Of a DNA stretch of 64,000 bases, positions 34,326 through 44,908 are shown piece after piece. How positions within the stretch are numbered: position 1 is the first letter of the stretch; every line of letters starts with the position of its first letter. A program made the translations under genes and the position numbers. This DNA comes from Uliginosibacterium sp. 31-16 (GTDB taxonomy: Bacteria; Pseudomonadota; Gammaproteobacteria; Burkholderiales; Rhodocyclaceae). The notes under the pieces were generated by a model that was not told where the DNA came from, did not search any database, and saw nothing but the letters and a program-made list of their open reading frames with translations. The stretch spans positions 1,178,001 through 1,242,000 of the forward strand of contig NZ_JAVALZ010000001.1 in assembly GCF_030730865.1 (NCBI RefSeq), given 5' to 3'.

Positions 34326-37300
34326 ATGCTGCGGTTTGGCTGGCAGGGAATCACGATGGCGGGGTTGGCTGTGGCGGCAGCCTTCAGTATTTTCTGGGGA
34401 GCCGGGCTCGCCTGGGTGCTGACAGGAGCCGGTGCCGTGTGCAGTGGCGTGCTGTGGCTGCGTGTGCGGCAATTGCAGCGCCGTCTTGCAGCCAGCGAAC
34501 AGGCCACTCCGGCCACGCCCGAGGCCGATCTGGTTCGCATGCAGACCTTCGTGCAGAGCCTGATCGATGTGATTCCGCATCCGCTGTATGTGCGCGATGG
34601 AAGCAGCCGCTACCTGTTTGCCAATCAGGCATATGTCGAGGCGCTGGGCCGGCCCTTGGGCGAGATCATCGGCCGCACGCCGGCCGAGGTGCGCGAGGAT
34701 GCCGAACACGGCGAGGAAATCCTGCAGGAAGACCGCGAAGTGCTCGGTGGCGGGGTGGTGTTCAAGGAGGTCATCAACCGTCACACCTGGCGCGGCGAGG
34801 TTCGCAATCTGGTGGTGACCAAGGGGGCCTGCATCGGGGCGCGGGGAGAGCCGGTGCTGGTCGGCACCTATTTCGATGTCACCAACTGGCGCAAGGCCGA
34901 GCGGGCCTTGCAGGAGTCTGTCGAGCGCGAAGTCCTGCGGCGCGAGCGGATCCAGCAGTATGTGCAGCGGTTGATCAATGTCATTCCGCAGCCGGTGTAC
35001 GTGAAGGATGCGCAGAGCCGCTACGTGCTGGTCAATGACGCGTTCTGCGCCGAGCGCCGGCGCTCGCGCGAAGACCTGATGGGCCAGAATTCGTATGCAC
35101 TGGCGCCGGATCAGCGCCTGTCGTCGAGCATTGCCGACGAAGATCTGCGCGTGCTGGCTGGCGAGCTGGTCAGCAAGGAAGAATGCCTGCCGCACATGTA
35201 TACCGGCGAGGAACGTTTCCGCCTGATCACCAAGGGCTCCTGCCTGGATGCCGATGGTCAGCCGGTGATCGTCGGCGCGAATTTCGATGTAACTCCTTGG
35301 CGGCAGGCCGAGCGCAAGGTGCAGCAGGCACTCGAGCAGCAGTCACGCACGCGTGATTTCCTGCAGCTGATCTTTGATGTGCTGCCCAACCCGATCCTGA
35401 TCAAGGACGAGAACCTGCGCTATCTCATGGTCAACCGGGCCGCACTTGGTCTGCTGGCGCGCAGCGAGGCCGGCATTGTCGGGCTGAAGCTGGGCGACCT
35501 GGTGACGGAGCCCATTGTCGAACAGATCGAAGCTGAAGAGCAGGCACTGCTGGCGCAGCCGGACGGTTCGTCCTGCAGCGGCGAAAGCTTTTTCTCCTTC
35601 CCGGAAAACACGCAGAAGCACTTCATCAGTCACAAGATCGTTGGCCGCGATGCCGACAATCGGCGCGTGGTCATTGTTTCGCTGACCGATGTCACCGCCA
35701 TCCGCCGTGCCGAAGCCGATCTGCAGGCGGCACTGGTGCGCGAAGTGCTGCGCCGCGAGCGCACCCAGGAGTTTGTGCAGCGCCTGATCGACGTGATTCC
35801 CGAGCCGGTGTACGTGAAGGATGCAAACAGCCGCTACCTGATCGTGAATGACGCCTTTGCACGCGATTTCGCAGTGCCCAAGCAGCAGATCCCGGGCATC
35901 GACTCGATTGCCCGGGTGGGCTCCGGAGATGCCGAGGCGGGCGAAGCCGTGCGGGCCGAGGATCTGGAAGTGCTGGCCGGCAAGGTGGTGCGCAAGGAAG
36001 AGCACCGCCCCTATCTGCTCACCGGGGAAGATCGTCACCGCATCGTTTCCAAGGCGGCCTGCCTGAATGCGGAAGGCGAGCCGGTGATCGTGGTGGCCAG
36101 CTTTGACGTGACCCGCTGGTATCAGGCCGAACGCAAGCTGCAGGAATCGCTTGTACGCGAGACTGCGCTGCGCGAGCGCACCCAGGCGTACATCCAGCGC
36201 CTGATCGACGTGATTCCGCATCCGGTATTCGTGAAGGATGCCGACAGCCGCTTCCTGATGGTCAACCAGTCGATGGCTGATTACTATGATCTGAGCATCG
36301 AGGAGCTGGTTGGCAAGACTTCATTCTTCCGGGCGGAACCCCCTTCTGCAGTGGCGCAGAAAGTCAATTCAGAAGACCGGGCGGTGATCTACGACGGTCT
36401 GGTCGTCAGCAAGGAAGAGCGCACCCTGCACCGCCGCACGGGTGAAATGCGCGACCGGCTTTTTGCCAAGGGGCCCTGTGTCGACCCGTCCGGGCAGACC
36501 GTTCTGGTCGGTACCCATATCGACATCACCTCCCTGCGCAATGCCGAGCGCGAACTGCAGGCGGCCCTGCAACGCGAGGTGGAGCGCCGTGAGCGCACCC
36601 AGGAGTTCGTCCAGCGCCTGATCGACCTGATTCCGCAGCCGGTGTCCGTCAAGGATGCCCAGAGTCGCTACGTCATGATCAACATGGCGCATGCCCGTGA
36701 GCTGGGCAAGAGCAAGGACGAGATCATCGGCCTGCGTTCCTGGGAGTGGATCGCCACCAGCCATCCGGACCTCAGTGCCAGTGTTTCCGCCGAAGACGCT
36801 GCCGTGCTGGCGGGCGAGGTGGTTTACAAGGAAGAGCACCAGCCCAATCCGCTGACCGGCGAAGAGCGACACCGCGTCATCTCCAAGGGCAGTTGTCTGG
36901 ATGCGGACGGCAATCCGGTCATTGTGGTGGCCAACTTCAATGTCACCCGCTGGTATCAGGCCGAGCGCGAGCTGACCGAGGCGCTGTCACGCGAGCAGCA
37001 GAGCCATGAACGGACCCAGCAGTACATCCAGCGGCTGATCGACGTGATCCCGTACCCGGTGTACGTGAAGGATGCGCGTAGCCACTTCCTGCTGGTCAAT
37101 GATGCTTTTGCCAGCGAACGACAGCTCGACAAGAACGATTTGCCGGGGCGCAGCTCGGCTTCTCAGCTCACCTGCAGCCCAGAAGCAATGCGTCTGACCA
37201 GCGACGAGGATGGTCGGGTGCTGGCGGGCGAAGTGATCCTCAAGGAAGAGAACAGACCCCACCCGGTCACCGGCGTCGAGCGCTATCGCGTCATTTCCAA

Positions 37301-38564
37301 GGCCGGTTGCAAAGACGCTTCCGGCAATGCCGTGATTGTCGTGTCGACTTTCGATGTCACGCCCTGGCGGATTGCCGAGCGCGAGCTGGCCGCCGCCCTG
37401 CAACGCGAAACCGAGCGCAGCGAGCGCATCAAGCAGTACGTGCAGCGCCTCATCGACGTGATCCCGCAGCCGGTTTACGTCAAGGATGCCGACAGCCGCT
37501 ACCTGATGGTCAATCAGGCCTTTGCCACCGATCGTGGCATTTCCAAGGACGCGCTTGTCGGCAGTCTGTCCACCATCTCGCCGGAGATGCAGCGCATCGT
37601 TTTCGCTGAAGACGCCGAGGCCCTGCAAGGCAAGCCGATCCTCAAGGAAGAATTCCGCCCGCATCCGGTGACGGGGCAGCCGCGTTATCGCGTGATCGCC
37701 AAGGGCAGTTGTCTGGACGATGAAGGTCATCCGGTCATCGTCGGCGCCAACTTCGATGTCACGCCCTGGCGTCTGGCCGAAGCCCGCCTGTTCCTTGCCA
37801 AGGAAGCGGCCGAGCGGGCCAACGCGGCAAAATCACTGTTCCTCACCAACATGTCGCACGAGCTGCGCACGCCCATGCATGGCATTCTCAGTTTTGCCCG
37901 CATCGGCTTGCAGCGCGCTCCGCAAAGCAGTCCGGAGCGCTTGCTCGGTTACTTCGAGCGCATCGTGCACAGCGCCGAGCGCCTGATGGGCCTGCTCGAC
38001 GATCTGCTCGACCTCGCCAAGCTGGAGGCAGGGCGCATGGATATCCGGCTCGAACAGCTTGATGTCGCAGCCATCGCGCACGATGCCCTCAACGAATTCG
38101 AAGCCCTGGCCAGCCAGCATCAGCTGCAACTGCGCCTGTCCCACGCTGGCCCCGCGCAAGCACATGCGGACAGCAAGCTGCTGAGTATGGTGCTGCGCAA
38201 CCTGCTCTCCAACGCCATCAAGTTCTCCTCCGACGGGGGCGAAGTCAGTCTGCAGATCCAGCCGGGGGTACTCAGTCTCGACGGTGAGACCGAAGCACCC
38301 CGCCCGGCGCTGGAAATCATCGTGGCCGACCGTGGCCCGGGCATCCCGGAAGAGGAGCTGGAGGTCGTGTTCGACAAGTTCGTACAGAGCAGCAAGACGC
38401 GCAGCGGCGCTGGCGGCACCGGTCTGGGGCTGGCCATCTGCCGCGAAATCGCCAGCGCACACGGCGGCCACATCTTCGCGCGCAACCGTACGGGCGGGGG
38501 GGCGGAATTCGTGCTGCGCATCCCGGTCGATGGCCCTCCCCGTCAGCCTGCCAGGGAAGCCTGA
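34326..38564 (+). CDS. Sensor histidine kinase with eight tandem PAS repeats
   Basis: 1412 residues. Two N-terminal hydrophobic segments (about 5-48) anchor it. Eight PAS units follow with a regular period of about 137-139 residues, each starting VQRLIDVIPxPVYVKDAxSRY and ending near VIVGANFDVTPWRQAE; starts are at about nt 34552, 34963, 35364, 35776, 36190, 36607, 37024 and 37441. Unit 3 is the most divergent (LPNPILIKDENLRY). The HisKA domain has the phospho-acceptor in NMSHELRTPMHG (about 1178) and the HATPase has LLSNAIKFSSDGG, DRGPGIPEEE and GTGLGLAICRE. No receiver domain, so an unlinked response regulator is needed. Stands alone. Confidence 0.92.
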   Translation: MLRFGWQGITMAGLAVAAAFSIFWGAGLAWVLTGAGAVCSGVLWLRVRQLQRRLAASEQATPATPEADLVRMQTFVQSLIDVIPHPLYVRDGSSRYLFANQAYVEALGRPLGEIIGRTPAEVREDAEHGEEILQEDREVLGGGVVFKEVINRHTWRGEVRNLVVTKGACIGARGEPVLVGTYFDVTNWRKAERALQESVEREVLRRERIQQYVQRLINVIPQPVYVKDAQSRYVLVNDAFCAERRRSREDLMGQNSYALAPDQRLSSSIADEDLRVLAGELVSKEECLPHMYTGEERFRLITKGSCLDADGQPVIVGANFDVTPWRQAERKVQQALEQQSRTRDFLQLIFDVLPNPILIKDENLRYLMVNRAALGLLARSEAGIVGLKLGDLVTEPIVEQIEAEEQALLAQPDGSSCSGESFFSFPENTQKHFISHKIVGRDADNRRVVIVSLTDVTAIRRAEADLQAALVREVLRRERTQEFVQRLIDVIPEPVYVKDANSRYLIVNDAFARDFAVPKQQIPGIDSIARVGSGDAEAGEAVRAEDLEVLAGKVVRKEEHRPYLLTGEDRHRIVSKAACLNAEGEPVIVVASFDVTRWYQAERKLQESLVRETALRERTQAYIQRLIDVIPHPVFVKDADSRFLMVNQSMADYYDLSIEELVGKTSFFRAEPPSAVAQKVNSEDRAVIYDGLVVSKEERTLHRRTGEMRDRLFAKGPCVDPSGQTVLVGTHIDITSLRNAERELQAALQREVERRERTQEFVQRLIDLIPQPVSVKDAQSRYVMINMAHARELGKSKDEIIGLRSWEWIATSHPDLSASVSAEDAAVLAGEVVYKEEHQPNPLTGEERHRVISKGSCLDADGNPVIVVANFNVTRWYQAERELTEALSREQQSHERTQQYIQRLIDVIPYPVYVKDARSHFLLVNDAFASERQLDKNDLPGRSSASQLTCSPEAMRLTSDEDGRVLAGEVILKEENRPHPVTGVERYRVISKAGCKDASGNAVIVVSTFDVTPWRIAERELAAALQRETERSERIKQYVQRLIDVIPQPVYVKDADSRYLMVNQAFATDRGISKDALVGSLSTISPEMQRIVFAEDAEALQGKPILKEEFRPHPVTGQPRYRVIAKGSCLDDEGHPVIVGANFDVTPWRLAEARLFLAKEAAERANAAKSLFLTNMSHELRTPMHGILSFARIGLQRAPQSSPERLLGYFERIVHSAERLMGLLDDLLDLAKLEAGRMDIRLEQLDVAAIAHDALNEFEALASQHQLQLRLSHAGPAQAHADSKLLSMVLRNLLSNAIKFSSDGGEVSLQIQPGVLSLDGETEAPRPALEIIVADRGPGIPEEELEVVFDKFVQSSKTRSGAGGTGLGLAICREIASAHGGHIFARNRTGGGAEFVLRIPVDGPPRQPAREA

Positions 38565-38582
38565 GCATCTGCTTGCTGCAAA

Positions 38583-38679
38583 GCCGCTTCTGGCGGACTT
38601 CTTCAGGCAGGTGTGCCGGAGAGGCAGTTGAATGGCGGGGATACGCGATGAATGCCTGAAGAGGCCCGCCAGAAGCGGG
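38583..38679. repeat. Family 1 inverted repeat, best-preserved copy
   Basis: Left arm 38583-38609 and right arm 38653-38679 are inverted repeats matching at 24 of 27 positions. The central loop is 43 bp and contains GTGCCGGAGAGGC. It begins 18 bp after the histidine kinase stop codon and could serve as its terminator. Confidence 0.8.
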
Positions 38680-38772
38680 TCTTCAGGCATCGCGCAATGC
38701 GGCCGGCGAGAGCCGTGACGTGTTCAAGTCCTTGAATCCGTTGCTGAACGAGAAAAATTTAGCGTGCGCGTC

Positions 38773-38801
38773 CTTGAAATGACACATTCCCGCCCCTATC
38801 A
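38773..38801 (+). promoter_or_regulatory. Sigma-32-like heat-shock promoter of groESL
   Basis: CTTGAAA (38773-38779), then 13 bp, then CCCCTATCA (from 38793), matching the sigma-32 consensus CTTGAAA-N13-CCCCATNT closely. Located immediately upstream of CIRCE. Confidence 0.8.
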
Positions 38802-38828
38802 TTAGCACTCGTCAGGGGAGAGTGCTAA
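38802..38828 (+). promoter_or_regulatory. CIRCE operator (HrcA-binding) of groESL
   Basis: A perfect TTAGCACTC-N9-GAGTGCTAA inverted repeat. HrcA binds it to repress groESL; heat inactivates HrcA. Together with the adjoining sigma-32 promoter, this indicates dual heat-shock control. It is 193 bp upstream of groES, an unusually long leader that holds a 54-bp repeat. Confidence 0.97.
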
Positions 38829-38901
38829 CAACGCCGGTGCCAACCGGCCAGTCCTCCCCGGTTCCCCCGGGTGCTGATTCCGGTTTGCAAGAGAAACGAG
38901 A

Positions 38902-38955
38902 CGCGAAGACGAGCCGCAGGCTGTGCTGTAGCACGGCAAGGCGAAGTCGACAAAG
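38902..38955 (-). repeat. 54-bp repeat family 2, copy B (in groESL leader)
   Basis: Its reverse complement matches 63664-63717 at 47 of 54 positions without gaps. It lies between CIRCE and groES, so it is part of the heat-shock mRNA leader. Confidence 0.8.
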
Positions 38956-39021
38956 TACCGGTTCTGGTGCGGACAGGAATGACCCAAGATTTTTTAAATC
39001 AATCCCTTAACAGGAGTGGAT

Positions 39022-39312
39022 ATGAAGATTCGTCCCCTGCAAGACCGCGTGGTCGTCAAGCGTGTTGAAGCCGAAGAAAAGACTGCCTCCGGCATCGTTC
39101 TGGCTGGCGGCGCTGTTGAAAAACCCGACCAAGGCGAAGTCATCGCTGTCGGCAACGGCAAGATCCTGGAAAACGGTTCTGTGCGTCCGCTCGACGTGAA
39201 GGTCGGCGACCGCGTCCTGTTCGGCAAGTACTCCGGCCAGACCGTCAAGGTCGATGGCGTTGAACTGCTGGTGATGCGTGAAGAAGACCTGATGGGCGTG
39301 CTGGAGAAGTAA
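39022..39312 (+). CDS. groES: Co-chaperonin GroES
   Basis: 96 residues from the ATG at 39022, eight bases after AGGAG; an in-frame GTG at 39016 overlaps that RBS. The [20 protein letters not shown] start, the mobile loop [16 protein letters not shown] and [12 protein letters not shown] identify GroES. It caps GroEL in the ATP-driven folding cycle. First gene of the heat-shock operon, 71 bp before groEL. Confidence 0.98.
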   Translation: MKIRPLQDRVVVKRVEAEEKTASGIVLAGGAVEKPDQGEVIAVGNGKILENGSVRPLDVKVGDRVLFGKYSGQTVKVDGVELLVMREEDLMGVLEK

Positions 39313-39383
39313 TTCCGGTCTGGCGCTGAGCGCCCCGGTTTTCCCATCCCCACAACGAATTCAACCAATATCTGGAGTAATAA

Positions 39384-41027
<1,644 letters not shown>

Positions 41028-41179
41028 TCCCCTCCGGCACGCGGGTAAATCTACTGCGCGTGCCGATCTCGAAACTTTGGTGCTCAACGTACTTTTCGTA
41101 CGTTTCCGCTCCGCGTTTCGACCTCGGCCCGCTCGCTACGATTTCCCCGCGACCGGTGCGCCCGCTGCACCAAAGCTTC

Positions 41180-41213
41180 AAAACAAAACCCCGCGGAAGC
41201 GGGGTTTTGTTTT
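41180..41213. terminator. Bidirectional terminator between groEL and the HTH-ATCase gene
   Basis: A perfect 15-bp stem AAAACAAAACCCCGC / GCGGGGTTTTGTTTT with loop GGAA. A- and T-tracts on both sides permit termination in both directions for the convergent genes. Confidence 0.93.
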
Positions 41214-41225
41214 TGGCTCACCGCA

Positions 41226-42497
41226 TTACAGCAAATGAAAAGTCGCATCCTGTCGCCCGACGCGTGCCGGACGACGCCAGCGCGCGTCCCGCATCGCGCC
41301 CTGCAGGTCGGGCACAACGCCAAGCAGCACGGCGAAAACCGCCATGCGCAAGGCGATGCCGTTGTCCGTCTGGCGAAAGATGCCCAGGCGCGGATCGCCA
41401 TCCAGATCGGTAGCCAAGTCATTCGCTTCGACCGTGCTATCACGGGGTAGCGGATGCAGAATCACTGCCTCCTTGCGTGCGAAGCTCTCGATCGCATTGC
41501 GGTCGATCCGGAAGCGTGCCGGATAGCTCTCCATCACCTCCGTTGTCATCCTTTCGCGCTGGATGCGTGTTGCGTAGATTACATCGGCGTCGCGCAAACC
41601 CGTCTCGAGGACGCTGTGCTGCGTCACCCGATGCCCCGCAGCTTCGGCCTGCTCAAGCAGCTCACGCGGCATCTCCAGACCGGCCGGCGCGACAAGCTTG
41701 AAGTGAATGCTCCTGAATACCTGCAGCAGACGGAACAGGGATTGCACGGCACGGCCATGCTGCAAATCACCGACCAGCGCAATGCAACTGCCATCGATTT
41801 GCTTGCCGAGACGACGGAACTCCTTGGCAATGGTCCAGATATCGACCAAGGCCTGCGTCGGATGCTCACCACTGCCATCGCCGCCATTGATGACAGGCAC
41901 CTCGATATGCTCGGCGAAGTGTGCGACCGAGCCCGTTTCCGGATGACGCAACACAAGAATGTCAAAATATCCGGCGACGACACGCGCCGTATCTGCCAGT
42001 GACTCCCCCTTGGCCATCGACGAGAAGGTGAAGCCGGTCGTATCACACACCGATCCGCCGAGTCGGCAGAACGCCGCACCGAATGACAGGCGCGTACGCG
42101 TGCTTGGCTCGAAAAACAGGTTGCCCAGCACGGCACCATCAAGCACCGGACAAATCTTCTGACGTCTGGCAACCGGTTCGAGCAAGGCCGCGATGCCGAA
42201 TAATTCTTCGAGCGAGTCGCGATTGAACTGTCCGACGCTTAACAAATGGGGCACGCCATCGCAGTGCAGCGTGTCGAGCAGGCTGCAATCCGGCCTCTGG
42301 CTTAAAGCCAGAGGCCAGCGCTGTTCGATCAGTTGCCAAACGGACTCCGACATCTGGCGTGCCTCCTTGGATGCAACCGGCAATAGCCAAGTGTCCAGTG
42401 CGCGCTTCTTCACCCCTAGCTGGTTGGCGAATTGTTCCCGTGTCAGCCCCAGAGCCTGCATCTTCTGACGCAAAAAATCCTGCTGTAGTGTGCGCAT
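41226..42497 (-). CDS. Aspartate carbamoyltransferase with N-terminal helix-turn-helix domain
   Basis: 423 residues, about 100 longer than ordinary ATCase. The first 70 residues form an XRE-like helical DNA-binding unit (LRQKMQALGLTREQFANQLG, VKKRALDTWLLPV). Residues about 85-415 are ATCase: LGNLFFEPSTRTRLSFGAAF for carbamoyl phosphate, SGEHPTQALVDIWT, YATRIQRERM and HPLPRDSTVE. Catalytic residues are conserved, so it should be active; the HTH suggests DNA binding or a vestigial regulatory role (inference). It is a second ATCase beside pyrB at 6667 and has no PyrC' or PyrI neighbour. Convergent with groEL. Confidence 0.9.
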   Translation of the reverse strand: MRTLQQDFLRQKMQALGLTREQFANQLGVKKRALDTWLLPVASKEARQMSESVWQLIEQRWPLALSQRPDCSLLDTLHCDGVPHLLSVGQFNRDSLEELFGIAALLEPVARRQKICPVLDGAVLGNLFFEPSTRTRLSFGAAFCRLGGSVCDTTGFTFSSMAKGESLADTARVVAGYFDILVLRHPETGSVAHFAEHIEVPVINGGDGSGEHPTQALVDIWTIAKEFRRLGKQIDGSCIALVGDLQHGRAVQSLFRLLQVFRSIHFKLVAPAGLEMPRELLEQAEAAGHRVTQHSVLETGLRDADVIYATRIQRERMTTEVMESYPARFRIDRNAIESFARKEAVILHPLPRDSTVEANDLATDLDGDPRLGIFRQTDNGIALRMAVFAVLLGVVPDLQGAMRDARWRRPARVGRQDATFHLL

Positions 42498-42553
42498 TGC
42501 GTATCCATGTTTGTTCGAATGGAGCCAGTTTGCCCGATTTTTACAAGCTTAAA

Positions 42554-42570
42554 ATACGCGCAAAGCGTAT
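42554..42570. promoter_or_regulatory. Palindrome ATACGC-N5-GCGTAT, possible operator
   Basis: Six-base arms with a five-base spacer, 57 bp upstream of the HTH-ATCase start. On the minus strand the right part overlaps a TTGCGC -35-like hexamer with TAAAAA 14 bp further on. A related word, GCGCATTGCGTAT, spans the start codon at 42492-42504. Autoregulation by the HTH domain is conceivable. Confidence 0.35.
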
Positions 42571-42595
42571 ATGCGCACTGTTGGCATCCAGCAAG

Positions 42596-42676
42596 TAGTC
42601 CGGGTGAAGGCTGAAAGCCGGAATCCGGGGCTTGTCGGGGCCGATCCCGGATTCCGCTGCGCTGCATCCGGGTTAC
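42596..42676. repeat. Intergenic inverted repeat (CCCGGATTCCGCTGCGCTGC type)
   Basis: Left arm ends GCCGGAATCCGGG and right arm begins CCCGGATTCCGCTGCGCTGC, ending CATCCGGGTTA. Sequences of this kind recur between genes in many proteobacterial genomes. Located in the promoter gap of the LysE gene. Confidence 0.6.
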
Positions 42677-42780
42677 TTTGGTCCCCATGTACCTCTCGGT
42701 CTTGAATTCCCCGCACCCACCCGCACCTGAAGCAAGCGGCGTATTCTCTGCCGCGCATCCACCGTTTCCGAGGTCTCCAC

Positions 42781-43392
42781 ATGTCTTTCCACGCCTTGCT
42801 GCTTGTGATGAGCATTCACGCCGTCGCCCTGATTTCACCGGGGCCGGATTTTGCGGTGGTGACGCGTCTGTCCATCGTGGCGGGGCGGCGCACCGGTTTG
42901 TGGGCGGCGGCGGGAGTGGCTGCGGCGATTGGCGTGTATGTGCTGATCTGTGCGCTGGGCCTGTCGCTGGTGCTGGCGGCGCTGCCGGGGCTGTCACAGC
43001 TTTTGTCGGTGGTGGGGGCGCTGTACCTGGGCTGGCTGGGCATTCAGTGCCTGCGCTCGCGCGGGCAGATGCCTGAAGCGCAGACCGGGCTGGCGGGCCG
43101 CCGGGCGTTTGTGACCGGCTTCCTGACGAATCTGCTGAATCCGAAGGCGATGCTGTATTTCGGCTCGATCCTGTCGCAGGTGCTGACACCGGATCTGGGG
43201 CGCGCGGATACGGCTCTGCTGTGGGGGCTGCTGGTCAGCGAGTCCCTGCTCTGGTTCGGGCTGGTGGCCTGCCTGTTTTCGTCACGCCCGGTGCTCGATT
43301 GGCTGCGCGGTCGTCTGCTGTGGTTCGAGCGCATCATCGGCCTGGTGCTGTTGGGGCTGGCTGCAAAAGTCGCAAGCGCGGCCCTGCGCTGA
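42781..43392 (+). CDS. LysE/RhtB family exporter (second copy)
   Basis: 203 residues. The SIHAVALISPGPDFAVVTRLS start contains the SPGPDF signature; GFLTNLLNPKAMLYFGSIL is the NPK block; about six hydrophobic helices. Exports an amino acid or related metabolite. Not closely similar to the member at 26753, so these are separate paralogues. Transcribed alone; in the gap to the next gene a hairpin ATGCGCC/GGCGCAT (43480-43500) follows family 1-like sequence at 43437-43470. Confidence 0.9.
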   Translation: MSFHALLLVMSIHAVALISPGPDFAVVTRLSIVAGRRTGLWAAAGVAAAIGVYVLICALGLSLVLAALPGLSQLLSVVGALYLGWLGIQCLRSRGQMPEAQTGLAGRRAFVTGFLTNLLNPKAMLYFGSILSQVLTPDLGRADTALLWGLLVSESLLWFGLVACLFSSRPVLDWLRGRLLWFERIIGLVLLGLAAKVASAALR

Positions 43393-43436
43393 GCTGGGGG
43401 TGCAAGCCCTGCAATCATCTGCCCGTAGACCCGCAC

Positions 43437-43470
43437 CGCACGGCCTTCTTCAGCCGGCCTGCCGGCAAAT
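43437..43470. repeat. Family 1 repeat remnant
   Basis: GGCCTTCTTCAGCCGGCCTG resembles the 33322-33342 half-copy and the terminal part of 63130-63180. Degenerate. Confidence 0.4.
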
Positions 43471-43568
43471 AGCCGTGCGATGCGCCTGCGCAAGGCGCAT
43501 GCCTGCAGAATGAGGCAGGATGCGGCTGTGCAGGCATCCCGTTCAATCATCGTTGCAGATTTCCAACC

Positions 43569-44438
43569 ATGTCCCTTTCTCCCCCCGGCTGGCTGAGCAT
43601 TCCCGCCAGCTTCCTGCAGGAATCCGGTCAGATCTGGCTGCGCGAGCCGGAGGGCAAGAACCGTCAGTTGCTGATCAAGCAGCTCATGGACGGCATTTAT
43701 CCCCACCCCTTCGTGATGGACGATGGCAAGGTGCGGCGCCTGCATTTCAGCCTGAAGCTGGTGCAGAGCGAGATGCGCCTGGATGCGCCGGACGAGCTGG
43801 CGGTGTTTTACACGCGGGCGATGATGGGTTTCCTGCTGTTCCATCCGATTCCCAAGCATGTGGTGATCATCGGCCTGGGCGGCGGCTCGCTGACCAAGTA
43901 TTGCTACCGCAATCTGGCACGCAGCCGGGTGACCAGCGTGGAGCTGATGGAAGGCGTGATCGCCTGCCGTGACTGGTTCCAGATTCCGCCGGATGATGAA
44001 CGTCTGAAAATCGTGCAGGCCGATGCAGCGGATTATTTCGCAGCCGAGCCGGACGGGGCCGACGCGATCCTGCTTGATGCTTACGACGAGGAAGGGGTGG
44101 CGCCGCAGCTATGCACGCTGGTGTTCTACGCCAATCTGCGCGCGCACCTGAAGCCGCGCGGTGTGTTGGTGGCGAACATCTCCGGCCACAGCCTGACCGC
44201 CGAGACGCACATCGACCTGATCCGCAAGGCCTTCGATGGCCGCATGGTGGTGGTGGATGTGGTCAGCGATGGCAACCGCATCGTGTATGCCTTCAACGAT
44301 CCCGGCTTCCCGCCGGATTGGCAGCGCCTGACGCGCAGCGCGCGCGAGCTGGAAGGCAAACACCCTTTTGAGTTCACCAAGCTGCTGCGCGACATGGAGC
44401 GCAGTGCGCAGCGCGACAAGCGCAAGGGGCGGCGCTGA
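43569..44438 (+). CDS. Spermidine synthase-like aminopropyltransferase-family protein
   Basis: 289 residues. Rossmann-fold methyltransferase-like core: VVIIGLGGGSLTKYCYRNL (nucleotide-cofactor loop), VTSVELMEGVIACRDWF, RLKIVQADAADYF and ILLDAYDEEG. These match the SpeE family, but polyamine-specific residues cannot be confirmed, and many stand-alone bacterial members are uncharacterised. The C-terminus is basic (RSAQRDKRKGRR). Convergent with the thioesterase gene with a 1-bp gap. Confidence 0.78.
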   Translation: MSLSPPGWLSIPASFLQESGQIWLREPEGKNRQLLIKQLMDGIYPHPFVMDDGKVRRLHFSLKLVQSEMRLDAPDELAVFYTRAMMGFLLFHPIPKHVVIIGLGGGSLTKYCYRNLARSRVTSVELMEGVIACRDWFQIPPDDERLKIVQADAADYFAAEPDGADAILLDAYDEEGVAPQLCTLVFYANLRAHLKPRGVLVANISGHSLTAETHIDLIRKAFDGRMVVVDVVSDGNRIVYAFNDPGFPPDWQRLTRSARELEGKHPFEFTKLLRDMERSAQRDKRKGRR

Positions 44439-44439
44439 G

Positions 44440-44898
44440 TCAGGCGCACTCTTTCGGGCTGGCCACCATCGCAGGCTGATATCCGGCAGAGAACTCGGCG
44501 GGCAGACGCCGGGGACGGCTGCTGCTCATTTCGATGCAGACCAGACTCCAGCGCCCGCGCATGATCGTCAGCCGGTCATGCGGGCGGATGAGCTGGAAAC
44601 TGCGCTCAAAGGTGAGCTTGCCGTCGCTGCGTGTCAGCCAGGTGCCCAGCACCAGCTCTTCGCCCAGAAAACTGGGCAGCAGATAGTCATATTCTCCACG
44701 GCGGATGGCCAGGGCCCGATCCAGGCGTTTCCAGTCCTCCAGAGAAAGACCGAGGGCTTCGGAATGTGCCCAGCCAATGTTCTCGCACCAGCGAACATAC
44801 ACGGCATTGTTGGTGTGGCTCAGCCCGTCAATATCCGTTTCGTCAGGGCTGACCGCCAGCGTAAAAGGGTTTGGATAATCCCAGTCCAGTTCAGGCAT
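44440..44898 (-). CDS. Hotdog-fold acyl-CoA thioesterase (YbgC / 4HBT-like)
   Basis: 152 residues from the ATG at 44898. The 4HBT signature is seen in SPDETDIDGLSHTNNAVYVRWCENIGWAHSEALG (Asp and His-Thr-Asn-Asn core) and the strand GEYDYLLPSFLGEELVLGTWL. Hydrolyses an acyl-CoA or acyl-ACP; the substrate is unknown. It starts 10 bp downstream of the hemL stop on the same strand and is probably co-transcribed. Confidence 0.85.
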   Translation of the reverse strand: MPELDWDYPNPFTLAVSPDETDIDGLSHTNNAVYVRWCENIGWAHSEALGLSLEDWKRLDRALAIRRGEYDYLLPSFLGEELVLGTWLTRSDGKLTFERSFQLIRPHDRLTIMRGRWSLVCIEMSSSRPRRLPAEFSAGYQPAMVASPKECA

Positions 44899-44908
44899 CT
44901 GTGCCGCT

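Noticed and set aside
34552..37800. Regular 411-417 bp periodicity considered as a repeat array
   Set aside because: It encodes the eight PAS domains in one open frame.
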